Source: Leisingera aquaemixtae
GTDB lineage: Bacteria > Pseudomonadota > Alphaproteobacteria > Rhodobacterales > Rhodobacteraceae
Direction: 5' to 3'
Assembly: GCF_001458395.1 (NCBI RefSeq)
Contig: NZ_CYSR01000034.1
Coordinates: 1-64,000 of the forward strand
DNA: 64,000 nucleotides
Under the pieces are notes generated by a model. It was not told the DNA's origin. It saw only the letters and a program-made list of their open reading frames with translations, and did not search any database. Position 1 is the first letter of the stretch. Every line of letters begins with the position of its first letter. Of the stretch, positions 16,033-25,598 are shown one piece after another. A program made the translations under genes and the position numbers.

Positions 16033-18536
16033 GCGCGCGCCTCCTGTCCGCCTGCTGCGGCCGCTGCGCGGGCAGTGTGGCCCTCCTCTATCGCTGGTTT
16101 CAGGCGGCGCAGGCGCAGCGCGTTCGACAGCACAAACACGCTCGACAGCGCCATCGCGCCCGCGGCCAGCGCCGGCGACAGCAGCGGCCCGCCGAAGGGA
16201 TACAGCACCCCGGCTGCCACCGGGATCAGCAGCACGTTGTAGCCAAAGGCCCAGACCAGGTTCTGGCGGATGTTGCGCATGGTGGCGCGGCTGACGGTCA
16301 GCGCATTCACCACCCCGCGCAGATCGCCGGAGACCAGCACCACATCTGCGGCCTCGATCGCCACGTCGGTGCCGGTTCCGATGGCAATGCCCGCATCTGC
16401 CGTGGCCAGCGCAGGCGCGTCATTGATGCCGTCGCCGACGAACGCCAGGGTGCCGTGCTCCTGCTGCAGCTCTGCAATTGCGGTCACCTTATCCGCCGGC
16501 AGGCATTCCGCCTTTACCGCGTCAATGCCCAGCTGCGCGGCAATCGCCTGCGCGGTGGCCGCAGCATCGCCGGTGATCATCGCCACCTTCAGCCCCTGAT
16601 CATGGAACGCCTTGATCGCGGCAGGGGTGCCCGGCTTGACCGGGTCGGCCACCGCAATCACCGCCGCCGCCCGCCCGTCAATCGCTGCGTACAGCGGGGT
16701 TTCGCCGCGTTCTGCCAGCCGCTGACCCTCGGCCTCAAGTGCGCCCAGCGCAATGCCTTCGCGGACCATCAGCCGGGCAGCGCCCACCAGCACTTCGCGC
16801 CCCTCGGCCCGGGCCCGCAGGCCATAGCCCGGGATCGCCTCAAAAGAATCCGCCTTGGGCAGCCCTTTGCCTGCCGCTGCCGTGATGGCGCGGGCGATGG
16901 GGTGCTCCGACTGCGCCTCCGCCGCGCCGGCCAGACGCAGCACCTCGTCCCGGCTGAAGCCCTCGGCACAGACCAGCGCAGTCAGCGACGGGCGCCCCTC
17001 GGTCAGGGTGCCGGTCTTGTCGAGCGCCACCACCTGCACTTCCTGCAGCCGCTGAAGCGCGTCGCCCTTGCGGAACAGAACGCCCATCTGCGCGGCACGG
17101 CCGATGCCCACCATGATCGACGTCGGCGTTGCCAGCCCCATCGCGCAGGGGCATGCAATGATCAGCACGGAGACGCCGGCCACAAGGGCCAGCGGCAGCG
17201 ACGGCGCCGGGCCGAACAGCGACCAGGCCAGCACGGTCAGCGCCGCAACCACGATTACCGCGGGCACGAACCACAGGGTGATGCGGTCGACCATCCCCTG
17301 CACCGGCAGCTTGGCGCCCTGCGCCTGCTCCACCATGCGGATAATCTGCGCCAGAACGGTGTCGCGGCCCACGCGGGTGGCGCGGAATTCCAGTGCCGCA
17401 TTGCCGTTGATGGTGCCCGCCGTCACCTCATCCCCCGAAGCTTTCGCGACCGGCACCGGCTCGCCGCTGATCATGCTTTCGTCGATGTAGGAGCTGCCCG
17501 AGACAATCTCGCCGTCCACAGCGATGCGTTCGCCCGGGCGGACACGGATCAGATCCCCTGCCCCGATCTCCTCCACCGGGGTCTCCACCGCCTCGCCAGC
17601 GGCGACAACCATGGCGGTTTTCGGCTGCAGCCCGGCCAGCTTGCGGATGGCGGCGCCGGTGCGCCCCTTGGCGCGCGCTTCCAGGAACCGGCCGGTCAGG
17701 ATCAGCACCACGATCACCGCCGCGGCCTCGTAATAGACATTGGCAGTGCCTGCCGGCAGCAGCCCGGGCGCGAACGTGGAGATGACCGAAAACCCGTAAG
17801 CCGCAGAAGTGCCCAGCGCCACCAGCGCATTCATATCAGGCGCGCCCCGGAACAGCGCCGGGAAGCCCTTGGTGTAGAACTGCCGCCCCGGCCCTGCCAG
17901 CACGAGGGTGGTCAGGGCACATTGCAGCAAATAACTGTTTTGCATACCGATATTGGCCGCCACCCAGTGGTGCAGCGCCGGGATTATGTGGCTGCCCATC
18001 TCGATCAGGAAGACTGGCAGCGTCAGCACCGCCGCGATCAGCACCTGCCGCCCCAGCGCGGCAATCTCATCCGCCTTGCGCTGGCTTGCCTGCTCCGCCT
18101 CATCCGGGGCACCGCTGCTCAGCCGCGCCGGATAACCCGCTCCTGTCACCGTGCGGGCCAGATCGGCGGCCCGGACCGCCCCGGTCAGGAACCGGACCTG
18201 CGCGGTTTCGCTGGCCAGGTTCACACGCGCCTCCAGCACCCCCGGCACCGCCAGAAGCGCCCGCTCCACCCGCCCCACACAGGACGCGCAGGTCATACCG
18301 CTGAGCGCCAGGGTCACCTCGGACTCAGCCGCCGGATAGCCTGCGGATTTCAGCGCATCCGTCAGCTGAACCAGTTTCACCTCCGGCACAGCCTCGACCT
18401 GGCCGGTTGCGTTTGCAAGGTTCACGGATGCCGCTTGAACCCCCTCAACGCCCGCCAGGGCACGTTCGGCGCGCCCGGCACAGCCTGCGCAGCTCAGGTT
18501 GGTAATTTGCAGTGATATACGGGTGTTTTCTGACAT
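16029..18536 (-). CDS. copA: Cu(+)-exporting P1B-type ATPase
   Basis: 835 residues. Two N-terminal heavy-metal-associated domains carry CAGCAGR (about 16-22) and CASCVGR (about 82-88). The P-type core follows, with the membrane metal site CPCAMG, phosphorylation motif DKTGTLTEG, SEHPIA and the hinge GDGINDAPAL. The helix-7 YN pair (FGYNVLL) and helix-8 M-x-S-S (MALSSVF) mark the Cu(+) subgroup. It pumps cytoplasmic Cu(+) or Ag(+) to the periplasm. It heads the copA-cueR operon with a CueR-type promoter 30-60 bases upstream. It is full-length for the family with no missing motifs. Confidence 0.97.
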   Translation of the reverse strand: MSENTRISLQITNLSCAGCAGRAERALAGVEGVQAASVNLANATGQVEAVPEVKLVQLTDALKSAGYPAAESEVTLALSGMTCASCVGRVERALLAVPGVLEARVNLASETAQVRFLTGAVRAADLARTVTGAGYPARLSSGAPDEAEQASQRKADEIAALGRQVLIAAVLTLPVFLIEMGSHIIPALHHWVAANIGMQNSYLLQCALTTLVLAGPGRQFYTKGFPALFRGAPDMNALVALGTSAAYGFSVISTFAPGLLPAGTANVYYEAAAVIVVLILTGRFLEARAKGRTGAAIRKLAGLQPKTAMVVAAGEAVETPVEEIGAGDLIRVRPGERIAVDGEIVSGSSYIDESMISGEPVPVAKASGDEVTAGTINGNAALEFRATRVGRDTVLAQIIRMVEQAQGAKLPVQGMVDRITLWFVPAVIVVAALTVLAWSLFGPAPSLPLALVAGVSVLIIACPCAMGLATPTSIMVGIGRAAQMGVLFRKGDALQRLQEVQVVALDKTGTLTEGRPSLTALVCAEGFSRDEVLRLAGAAEAQSEHPIARAITAAAGKGLPKADSFEAIPGYGLRARAEGREVLVGAARLMVREGIALGALEAEGQRLAERGETPLYAAIDGRAAAVIAVADPVKPGTPAAIKAFHDQGLKVAMITGDAAATAQAIAAQLGIDAVKAECLPADKVTAIAELQQEHGTLAFVGDGINDAPALATADAGIAIGTGTDVAIEAADVVLVSGDLRGVVNALTVSRATMRNIRQNLVWAFGYNVLLIPVAAGVLYPFGGPLLSPALAAGAMALSSVFVLSNALRLRRLKPAIEEGHTARAAAAAGGQEARA

Positions 18537-18539
18537 GGG

Positions 18540-18889
18540 AGACCTGCGGTTTTGTCCTATGCTGGATCATATGAGGGTTCCAGTCAGGGGAAGGTCAAGG
18601 CCCCGCGGCAAGATTCCTTCCCAAAACTGGAAGCCTGCGGGCAAGCAGCTGGAAAAGGCGGTTTCTTTCTTCCTTGGCCGATGGCGCGGACCGCTGCTCA
18701 GCCGTCGCATTCGGGGCCAAGCCCAGCACGCCGGGACTGATAGGGTGCCGAGGCGGCGCTTGCGTGCGCCGGCCTGCAAATGTAACGCTGAGGCAATCAG
18801 ACCCGCGGTGCTGCTGCTGGCAACGCATTCACCCCGGTCCCGCCCTAGGGCGGCCCGGCCCCGGAGAATTTGGACGAAGGACCAGTCAC
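18540..18889. other. 350-base divergent intergenic region between copA and frmA
   Basis: Apart from the copA promoter at 18566-18598 no gene was found. A perfect 14-base palindrome, CCGCCCTAGGGCGG, sits at 18840-18853, about 37 bases before the frmA start, and could be an operator or a leader stem-loop. The rest shows no recognisable signal. Confidence 0.5.
18566..18598 (-). promoter_or_regulatory. CueR-type promoter/operator of copA
   Basis: Reading on the minus strand, TTGACC (18598-18593) is followed by the interrupted palindrome ACCTTCC-N-GGAACC within 18595-18575 and then by CATATG (18573-18568), a 19-base spacer. A long spacer with an ACCTTCC half-site overlapping the -35 box is the standard CueR architecture. 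It lies about 30-60 bases before the copA ATG. Confidence 0.8.
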
Positions 18890-20005
18890 ATGATCAAAAC
18901 CCGCGCCGCCGTTGCGGTTGCCCCCGGCAAACCGCTGGAAATCATGGAGGTGAACCTCGAAGGCCCCAAGGCGGGTGAGGTTCTGGTGGAAATCAAGGCA
19001 ACCGGCCTCTGCCACACCGATGAATTCACCCGGTCGGGCGATGACCCCGAAGGCATCTTCCCGGCGATCCTGGGCCATGAGGGCGCAGGCGTCGTGGTCG
19101 AAGTCGGCGAGGGCGTGACCAGCCTGAAACCCGGCGACCACGTGATCCCGCTTTACACGCCCGAATGCCGCGAGTGCGAATACTGCCTCAACCCCAAGAC
19201 CAACCTTTGCCAGGCGATCCGCTCCACCCAGGGCCAGGGGCTGCTGCCCGATGGCACCACCCGTTTCTCGATGCTGGACGGCACCCCGATCCATCACTAC
19301 ATGGGCTGCTCGACCTTTGCGAACCACACCGTGGTGCCGGAAATCGCGCTGGCGAAAATCCGGGAGGACGCGCCGTTTGACAAGGTCTGCTACATCGGCT
19401 GCGGCGTCACCACCGGTATCGGCGCGGTGATCAACACCGCCAAGGTGGAAATTGGCTCCCGCGCGGTGGTCTTTGGCCTCGGCGGCATCGGCCTCAACGT
19501 GATCCAGGGCTTGCGTCTGGCCGGTGCCGACCAGATCGTCGGTGTCGACCTGAACCCGGGCAAGGTCGAAATGGCCGAGAAGTTCGGCATGACCGACTTC
19601 GTCAACCCCGCTGAGGTCGAGGGCGACCTGGTGGCGCATCTGGTCGAGCTGACCGGCGGCGGCGCGGATTACACCTTTGACGCCACAGGCAATGTGCAAG
19701 TGATGCGCACTGCATTGGAATGCGCCCACAAAGGCTGGGGTGAAAGCATCATCATCGGCGTGGCGCCCGCAGGGGCCGAGATTTCGACCCGCCCGTTCCA
19801 GCTGGTCACCGGCCGCAGCTGGCGCGGCACCGCCTTTGGCGGCGCATCAGGCCGCACCGACGTTCCGAAGATCGTCGACTGGTACATGGACGGTAAGATC
19901 GAGATCGACCCGATGATCACTCACAAGCTGACCCTGGATCAGATCAACGAAGGTTTCGACCTGATGCACGAGGGCAAATCCATCCGCGCCGTGGTCGAAT
20001 TCTGA
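18890..20005 (+). CDS. frmA: S-(hydroxymethyl)glutathione dehydrogenase (class III alcohol dehydrogenase)
   Basis: 371 residues from the ATG at 18890; GAAGGA lies upstream. The frame is open earlier, but that part has no family similarity. Zinc-dependent medium-chain dehydrogenase: catalytic zinc site in [24 protein letters not shown] and the later cysteine of [10 protein letters not shown]; four structural-zinc cysteines in [18 protein letters not shown] fold [12 protein letters not shown]. Class III features ([25 protein letters not shown]) identify the glutathione-dependent formaldehyde enzyme. It oxidises S-hydroxymethylglutathione to S-formylglutathione. No esterase (frmB/fghA) gene follows. 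It could serve formaldehyde released by demethylation reactions elsewhere in this window. Confidence 0.95.
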   Translation: MIKTRAAVAVAPGKPLEIMEVNLEGPKAGEVLVEIKATGLCHTDEFTRSGDDPEGIFPAILGHEGAGVVVEVGEGVTSLKPGDHVIPLYTPECRECEYCLNPKTNLCQAIRSTQGQGLLPDGTTRFSMLDGTPIHHYMGCSTFANHTVVPEIALAKIREDAPFDKVCYIGCGVTTGIGAVINTAKVEIGSRAVVFGLGGIGLNVIQGLRLAGADQIVGVDLNPGKVEMAEKFGMTDFVNPAEVEGDLVAHLVELTGGGADYTFDATGNVQVMRTALECAHKGWGESIIIGVAPAGAEISTRPFQLVTGRSWRGTAFGGASGRTDVPKIVDWYMDGKIEIDPMITHKLTLDQINEGFDLMHEGKSIRAVVEF

Positions 20006-20035
20006 TCCTCAGAATTGATGTGAAACAGATGAAAT

Positions 20036-20060
20036 GCAGGCCCAGGGGCCTGCGTTTTTT
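20036..20060 (+). terminator. Rho-independent terminator after frmA
   Basis: GCAGGCCC (20036-20043) pairs with GGGCCTGC (20046-20053), followed by G and six T (20055-20060). It lies between the convergent frmA and spoVR genes and fits termination of frmA. Confidence 0.88.
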
Positions 20061-20084
20061 CGCGCAAAAGTTGTCAGCTGGCAA

Positions 20085-21599
20085 TCAGTGTTCGCTTGCG
20101 GTTTCCACCGCATCCAGCCTGACACCGTAACCCCAAAGCCGGCGCAGGTGCTTCAGCACCTCTTCCTGTTCCTCTTCATCCAGGTGGATGCCGTCGCGCA
20201 CGGTGTGGGTCAGTTTCAGCTCCCGGTCGCCGCGCAGGTCCGCGTCCGTCACCTGAATGTCCGGCTCCAGATAGGCCAGGTCATACTGCTTGGCCAGATC
20301 GCGCCGGATCGCCTTATAGCCGGCCCGGTTGTGGATCTGGCTGACAACCAGATTGGGCAGATCCGCGTCATTGGTCAGCGTGAACAGCTTGAACTTGCGG
20401 ATCAGGTTCGGAGACAGGAACTGCTGGATGAAGCTTTCGTCGCGGTAATTCGCCCAGGCATCGCGCAGCACACCGCGCCAGTCCGGGTTGCCGGCAAAAT
20501 CCGGGAACCATTCACGGTCTTCGTCGGTCGGGTTCTGGCAGATCCGGCGGATGTCCTGCATCATCGCAAAACCCAGCGCATAGGGGTTGATGCCCGAATA
20601 GCGCGGATCGTCGTACTCCGGCTGCATCACCACATTGGTGTGGCTGTGCAGCATCTCCATAAAGGCGCCTTCGGTGATCTGGCCCTGCTCATAAAGCTTG
20701 TTGATGATGTAGTAATGCACAAAGGTCGCGCAGCCCTCGTTCATCACCTTGGTCTGTTTCTGCGGATAGAGGTACTGCGCCAGCATCCGCACGATGCGCA
20801 GGATCTCGCACTGCCAGGGCTCCAGCTTCGGGCTGTGCTTCTCCAGGAAATACAGCAGGTTTTCCTGCGGCAGGTTCATCTGCTTGCGGCGCGCGCTGAA
20901 GGAGGCGTCCTCTGGCTGTTCCAGCTTGTCCCGGCCCAGGGTGGAGTCGGTCCAGATATCCAGCACGCTCTGGCTGCTCTCATAGCCCTCGCGCACCTTC
21001 TGCATGGCGACCAGCTCCTCGCTGGTCGGCTTGGGCGGGCGGCCATAGCGGAACACGCCCTGAGACTGCAGCGCATGGGCGGCGTCCAGCACCTCCTCCA
21101 CCGCGCTGAGGCCGTAACGCTGCTCGCAGGCGGCGATGTAGTTCTTGGCAAAGGCCAGATAGTCGTGAATGCCCGCGGCATCGGTCCATTGCTGGAACAG
21201 GTAGTTGTTCTTGAAGAAATGGTTATGGCCAAACGCCGCATGCGCCATCACCAGGGTCTGCATCGCCATGGTGTTTTCTTCCATGTTGTAACTGATGCAG
21301 GGGTTCGAATTGATCACGATCTCATAGGCCAGGCCCTGGCGGCCGGTCCGGTACAGCGCCTCGTCGCGGGCGAAATGCTTGCCGAAGGACCAGTGCTGAT
21401 ACATCAGCGGCAGGCCGACGCAGGAATAGGCGTCCAGCATCTGCTCGGCTGAGATGATTTCGATCTGGTTGGGATAGACATCCAGCCCGAGGTCTTCGAG
21501 CGCGATCTGCTCGATGGCGTCGCGCGCCTTCTCCATCAGCTCGAAAGTCCATTCCGGCCCGTCGAACAGCGGCGTGCGCGCCGTTTCAGCTGCCTGCAT
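20085..21599 (-). CDS. spoVR: SpoVR family protein
   Basis: 504 residues, the usual size of the SpoVR/YcgB family. Typical segments are WTFELMEKARDAIEQIA, DVYPNQIEIISAEQMLDAYS, YEIVINSNPCISYNMEENTM and MNEGCATFVHYYIINKLYEQ. A soluble cytoplasmic protein of unsettled biochemistry, first known from Bacillus spore cortex formation and widespread in non-spore-formers, where it is co-conserved with PrkA and YeaH. Here it is the last gene of prkA-yeaH-spoVR, overlapping yeaH by 14 bases. A stress or stationary-phase role is likely by analogy with the E. coli yeaGH/ycgB genes. Confidence 0.93.
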   Translation of the reverse strand: MQAAETARTPLFDGPEWTFELMEKARDAIEQIALEDLGLDVYPNQIEIISAEQMLDAYSCVGLPLMYQHWSFGKHFARDEALYRTGRQGLAYEIVINSNPCISYNMEENTMAMQTLVMAHAAFGHNHFFKNNYLFQQWTDAAGIHDYLAFAKNYIAACEQRYGLSAVEEVLDAAHALQSQGVFRYGRPPKPTSEELVAMQKVREGYESSQSVLDIWTDSTLGRDKLEQPEDASFSARRKQMNLPQENLLYFLEKHSPKLEPWQCEILRIVRMLAQYLYPQKQTKVMNEGCATFVHYYIINKLYEQGQITEGAFMEMLHSHTNVVMQPEYDDPRYSGINPYALGFAMMQDIRRICQNPTDEDREWFPDFAGNPDWRGVLRDAWANYRDESFIQQFLSPNLIRKFKLFTLTNDADLPNLVVSQIHNRAGYKAIRRDLAKQYDLAYLEPDIQVTDADLRGDRELKLTHTVRDGIHLDEEEQEEVLKHLRRLWGYGVRLDAVETASEH

Positions 21600-22923
21600 A
21601 CTGCGCTCCCTTAACCTTGGGGAGGAAGAACTCCCGGAAAATCGGATAGATATGGCCCGGCTGCGAAACCCGCTGCATCTCGAAATGCTGCGCCTGCGCC
21701 TTCACCTCGCGGTAGTTCTGCCACAGGTCTTCGCCTGCTTCGGGGTTGTTCAGCAGCATCTCCGCCGCCTCATCGACGATTTCCACATAGGCATAGAACT
21801 GGCTGACCGGCAGCAGGTCGTTCAGCAGCAGCTTCTTGCACCTGACCGAGTCATTGCCGAAGTTCTCGCCGTCGGAGGCCTGGGCGCCGTAGATGTTCCA
21901 TTCATCCGGCGGATAGCGCTCCTCGATGATCTCCTTCATCTTCTCGAGCGCGGTGGAGACAATGGTGCCGCCGGTTTCGCGGGCATAGAAGAAGGTCTCC
22001 TCATCCACTTCCTGGGCGTGGTGGGTATGGCGCACAAAGACCAGCTCTGTGTGCTCATAGCAGCGTTCCAGAAACAGGTGCAGCAGCAGGAAGAAGCGTT
22101 TCGCCAAGTCCTTCTCGCGCTCCTGCATGGAGCCGGAGACATCCATCAGGCAGAACACCACGGCGCGGGAGTTGCGGATTTTTTCCGGAACAAAGGTGTC
22201 GTAGCGCAGGTCCAGCGGGTCGATATAGCCGACCACCTTGCGTTTGCGGATGATGCCGTCGAGCTTTTTCCGCAACGCCTCCAGGAAATCTTCCTGCGGC
22301 GGTGTGCGGTCGTCCAGCGCCTCCAGTTCGGCGATCTGCTCTTCCAGATCGCGCTGGGACTTGGTGGTGGGACGCTGCAAGGCGATCCGGCGGCCCAGAG
22401 AGTTGCGCATGGTGCGCACCAGGTTGAGGTTGTTGGGCGTCCCGGCAGTTGTCAGGCCGGCGCGGCGGGTTCCGATGGTCTCGGTTTCCACCGTGGCCTT
22501 TTCCACAAGGTCCGGCAGCTCCAGCCCTTCGAACAGGATTTCCAGATATTCCTCCTGAGTCAGGGTGAAGGAAAACTCGTCCTCGCCATCGCCTTCCTCA
22601 GAGGCCTTGCGGCCGCCCTGCCCGGCGCCGCCTTGCGGCCGTTTGATGGTGTCGCCGACAACAAAATCCTTGTTGCCGGGCAGCACGTGACGGCGCAGGC
22701 CGCCCTTGGAGGAATGGAAGAACCGCGGCTCCTTCAGCCCCCTCGACGGGATCGTGACCTTTTCGCCGCCGTCCGGGACACCGCTTCCGCTTTGGATCGA
22801 CTTCCCGCGGACCGACTGGTCGACGCGCTCCTTAATATTCTCCCGGGCCCGCCGCAGGAACCGCTGGCGGTTCCCGAGGCTCTTGCCCTTCGGATTGGCG
22901 CGCCTGTCGATGAAATGATGCAT
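21586..22923 (-). CDS. yeaH: YeaH/YhbH family protein (DUF444, VWA-like)
   Basis: 445 residues. The family opening MHHFIDRRANPKGKSLGNRQ and a basic, glycine-rich N-terminal half precede a von Willebrand A-like domain in the second half with the metal-site motif LMDVSGSMQ and the later segments FVRHTHHAQEV and ETGGTIVSTALEKM. In E. coli YeaH works with the YeaG kinase under nitrogen starvation and stress. It lies 18 bases after prkA and overlaps spoVR by 14 bases, so the three are cotranscribed. Confidence 0.92.
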   Translation of the reverse strand: MHHFIDRRANPKGKSLGNRQRFLRRARENIKERVDQSVRGKSIQSGSGVPDGGEKVTIPSRGLKEPRFFHSSKGGLRRHVLPGNKDFVVGDTIKRPQGGAGQGGRKASEEGDGEDEFSFTLTQEEYLEILFEGLELPDLVEKATVETETIGTRRAGLTTAGTPNNLNLVRTMRNSLGRRIALQRPTTKSQRDLEEQIAELEALDDRTPPQEDFLEALRKKLDGIIRKRKVVGYIDPLDLRYDTFVPEKIRNSRAVVFCLMDVSGSMQEREKDLAKRFFLLLHLFLERCYEHTELVFVRHTHHAQEVDEETFFYARETGGTIVSTALEKMKEIIEERYPPDEWNIYGAQASDGENFGNDSVRCKKLLLNDLLPVSQFYAYVEIVDEAAEMLLNNPEAGEDLWQNYREVKAQAQHFEMQRVSQPGHIYPIFREFFLPKVKGAQYAGS

Positions 22924-22941
22924 GTTGCACAGCGCTCCTCT

Positions 22942-24876
22942 TTAGCCCGCCTTGTTGACGCGCATGTACCATTCGACCAGGCGCCGGACCTGGCGGTCGG
23001 TGTAGCCGTGGCCGCGCATCCGCTCGACGAACTCCTGGTGCTTGCTCTCGGTCTTGCTGTCCTTCTTGGACCCGAAGGAAATCACCGGCAGCAGTTCCTC
23101 GACCTGGCTGAACATGTGCTTCTCGATCACGTCGCGCAGCTTCTCATAGGAGTTCCAGGCCGGGTTCGAGCCGGTATTGGCGCGGTGGCGCAGCGCGAAC
23201 TTGACCACCTCGTTGCGGAAGTCCTTGGGATTGGCGATGCCGACCGGCTTCTCGATCTTGCTCAGCTCCGCATCCAGCACCTCGCGGTTGTAAAGCTGGC
23301 CGGTATCCGGATCCTTGTAGTCCTGCTCTTCGATCCAGGCATCAGCATAGGCGATGTAGCGGTCAAAGACGTTCTGGCCGTATTCGGTATAACTTTCGAG
23401 GTACGCCTTCTGGATTTCGTTGCCGATGAACTCCTCATAGCGGGGCGCCAGCTCGGTCTTGATGAACTCAAGATACTTCTGCTCCGTCTCTTGCGGGAAC
23501 TGCTCGCGCTTGATCATCTGCTCCAGCACATACATCAGATGCACCGGGTCCGCTGCTACCTCGTTGGTGTCGAAGTTGAAGGTGGTCGACAGCACCTTGA
23601 AGGCAAAGCGTGTGGAGATGCCGTTCATGCCCTCGTCGACGCCGGCGCGGTCCTGGTATTCCTGCACCGTCTTGGCCTTGGGATCGGTGTCCTTCAGGCT
23701 TTCGCCGTCATAGACGCGCATTTTCGAGTAGAGGTTGGAGTTCTCATGCGGCTTCAGGCGGGTCAGCACCGAGAAGCGGCTGAGGATCTTCAGCGTCTCC
23801 GGCGCGCAGGGCGCGTTGCGCAGTTCGCTGTTCTCGATCAGCTTTTCATAGATCGAGGTTTCGTCCGAGACCCGCAGGCAGTAGGGCACCTTGACGATCG
23901 ACACCCGGTCGATGAAGGCCTCGTTGTTCTTGTTGTTCTTGAAGGACTGCCATTCGCTCTCATTCGAGTGCGCCAGGATCAGGCCGCTGAAGGGGATGGC
24001 GCCGAAGCTTTCGGTGCCCATGTAATTGCCTTCCTGGGTCGCCGTCAGCAGCGGGTGCAGCATCTTGATCGGCGCCTTGAACATCTCGACGAATTCCAGG
24101 ATGCCCTGGGTCGCCCGGTTCAGGCCGCCGGAGAAGCTGTAGGCATCCGGATTGTCCTGGCTGAAATGCTCCAGCTGGCGGATGTCGACCTTGCCGACCA
24201 GGGTCGAGATATCCTGGTTGTTCTCATCGCCCGGCTCCACCTTGGCCACGCAGATCCGGCGCAGCCGCGACGGGTGCAGGCGCACGACCGAGAATTTGTT
24301 GATATCGCCGTCAAATTCATCCAGCCGCTGCACCGCCCAAGGCGACATCAGCCCCGGCAAACGGTGCTGGGCAATGCCGTATTCCTCCTCCAGCACCTTG
24401 CCCATGCGGACCGGATCGAACAGGCCCAGCGGGCTTTCGAAAATCGGTGAGATCTGATTGCCGGCCTTCAGCACATAGATCGGCTGGTCTTCCATCAGCC
24501 GCTTCAGGCGTTCCGCCAGCGAAGATTTGCCGCCGCCGACCGGCCCCAGCAGGTAAAGGATCTGCTTGCGCTCTTCCAAGCCTTGCGCGGCGTGGCGGAA
24601 GTAGCCGACGATCCGCTCAATCGTGTCTTCCATGCCGTAGAAGTCGTGGAAGGCGCTGTACCGCTTGATCGTTCGGTTCTGAAAGATCGGCCCGAGACGC
24701 GAGTCCTTGGACGTGTCTACCAGTTCCTCTTCGCCAATTGCCTTCAGCATCCTCTCGGCGACGTTCGCGTACAGGCTTGGATCGTCGCGGCAGGCATTCA
24801 AATACTCCTGCAGCGGCATTTCCTGCTCGCGCGTTTCGCCGTACTGCTCTGCAAAAAGTTCGGCAATGTCTTTCAT
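22942..24876 (-). CDS. prkA: PrkA family serine protein kinase
   Basis: 644 residues. PrkA AAA-type N-terminal domain with the Walker A motif LLGPVGGGKSSLAERLK (about 108-124). HSNESEWQSFKNNKNNEAFI and VKVPYCLRVSDETSIYEKL are characteristic of YeaG/PrkA. The C-terminal PrkA-kinase region (about 395-640) contains DEGMNGISTRFAFKVLS. Members have serine/threonine kinase and AAA ATPase activity and act in starvation responses. It is first of the prkA-yeaH-spoVR operon, preceded by a 722-base gene-free region that must contain its promoter. The length is normal. Confidence 0.95.
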   Translation of the reverse strand: MKDIAELFAEQYGETREQEMPLQEYLNACRDDPSLYANVAERMLKAIGEEELVDTSKDSRLGPIFQNRTIKRYSAFHDFYGMEDTIERIVGYFRHAAQGLEERKQILYLLGPVGGGKSSLAERLKRLMEDQPIYVLKAGNQISPIFESPLGLFDPVRMGKVLEEEYGIAQHRLPGLMSPWAVQRLDEFDGDINKFSVVRLHPSRLRRICVAKVEPGDENNQDISTLVGKVDIRQLEHFSQDNPDAYSFSGGLNRATQGILEFVEMFKAPIKMLHPLLTATQEGNYMGTESFGAIPFSGLILAHSNESEWQSFKNNKNNEAFIDRVSIVKVPYCLRVSDETSIYEKLIENSELRNAPCAPETLKILSRFSVLTRLKPHENSNLYSKMRVYDGESLKDTDPKAKTVQEYQDRAGVDEGMNGISTRFAFKVLSTTFNFDTNEVAADPVHLMYVLEQMIKREQFPQETEQKYLEFIKTELAPRYEEFIGNEIQKAYLESYTEYGQNVFDRYIAYADAWIEEQDYKDPDTGQLYNREVLDAELSKIEKPVGIANPKDFRNEVVKFALRHRANTGSNPAWNSYEKLRDVIEKHMFSQVEELLPVISFGSKKDSKTESKHQEFVERMRGHGYTDRQVRRLVEWYMRVNKAG

Positions 24877-25598
24877 CGTGGATCAAGCCTCCTGGTTAAC
24901 TGGCGCCGTTCCTCCTGGCGTTCCTTCGCACGCGGACAGAGGATGCCCAGCACGTGGGCATAGGTGTCCGCGTCAGTGTTGAGTTCTGATTTCTGCTCGG
25001 CGCCGCTGCTGGCGTCATACGTCCGGCTGGCCGCTCTTAGCGGCGGCCTGCGCCCGGTGACCAGGGCTGTCGGCGTCGTCTTTACTTACTCTCGAGCTTA
25101 CACCAATTACGAACTTCTTCCTATCTGAAAGTGGTGTACTTTTAATTAATTGCCAGAATCTTTTGCGGGAAATTTTCATCACATCGAAGCGACCGCCGCA
25201 TTCCGGCAGCCCTTCTGCATCGCGGCATTTCAGGGGTTTACGGGCGCGCTTCCGCCCGTGGGGGATTGCTGCAGCACATACTCTCCCTTATGGGGGAAAC
25301 CGGCGCAGAATGGCTGCACTGCAGGGCGGGCCGCAACCGGAGCTGCCCCGGCTGCAGGCACCGCCCGCCCTCCCGTCCAGATGGAAAACCTTAAAAAATC
25401 TGCGGCAGACAGGACACGGTTGCCGCCTTTTTTGCCGCAGCAACGGAGCCTAGATACTGGACAGGCTGCAAAAAATCGTCTCAGTATGGCCTCAAAATGG
25501 TCGCAAAAGACGGCCGATGGGCGAAACTACAGGCAACGGAACCACGCAAAGGGCGCCTTATTCACGGCGCCGCGGCGTACAGATTGAGCGGTAGAACA
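24877..25598. other. 722-base divergent region between prkA and the Bap-like gene
   Basis: No convincing gene. A plus-strand frame at 25150-25587 (145 codons) has biased but unstructured composition and was rejected. An AT-rich segment at about 25080-25160 is a likely promoter zone. A hairpin with 7-base arms (ACGGGCG/CGCCCGT) sits at 25240-25259. The length, and the fact that it separates a stress operon from an adhesin, suggest substantial regulation, but no known binding motif was recognised. Confidence 0.5.

Noticed and set aside
16077-18515. Long plus-strand frame opposite copA
   Set aside because: The composition is rich in R, H, Q and G with no domain; it is a shadow of copA.
21514-24450. 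Plus-strand frame of nearly 1000 codons opposite yeaH and prkA
   Set aside because: It mirrors two clear genes and has no recognisable motif.
25150-25587. 145-codon frame upstream of the adhesin
   Set aside because: No ribosome-binding site or domain, low-complexity composition, and it spans the likely promoter zone.
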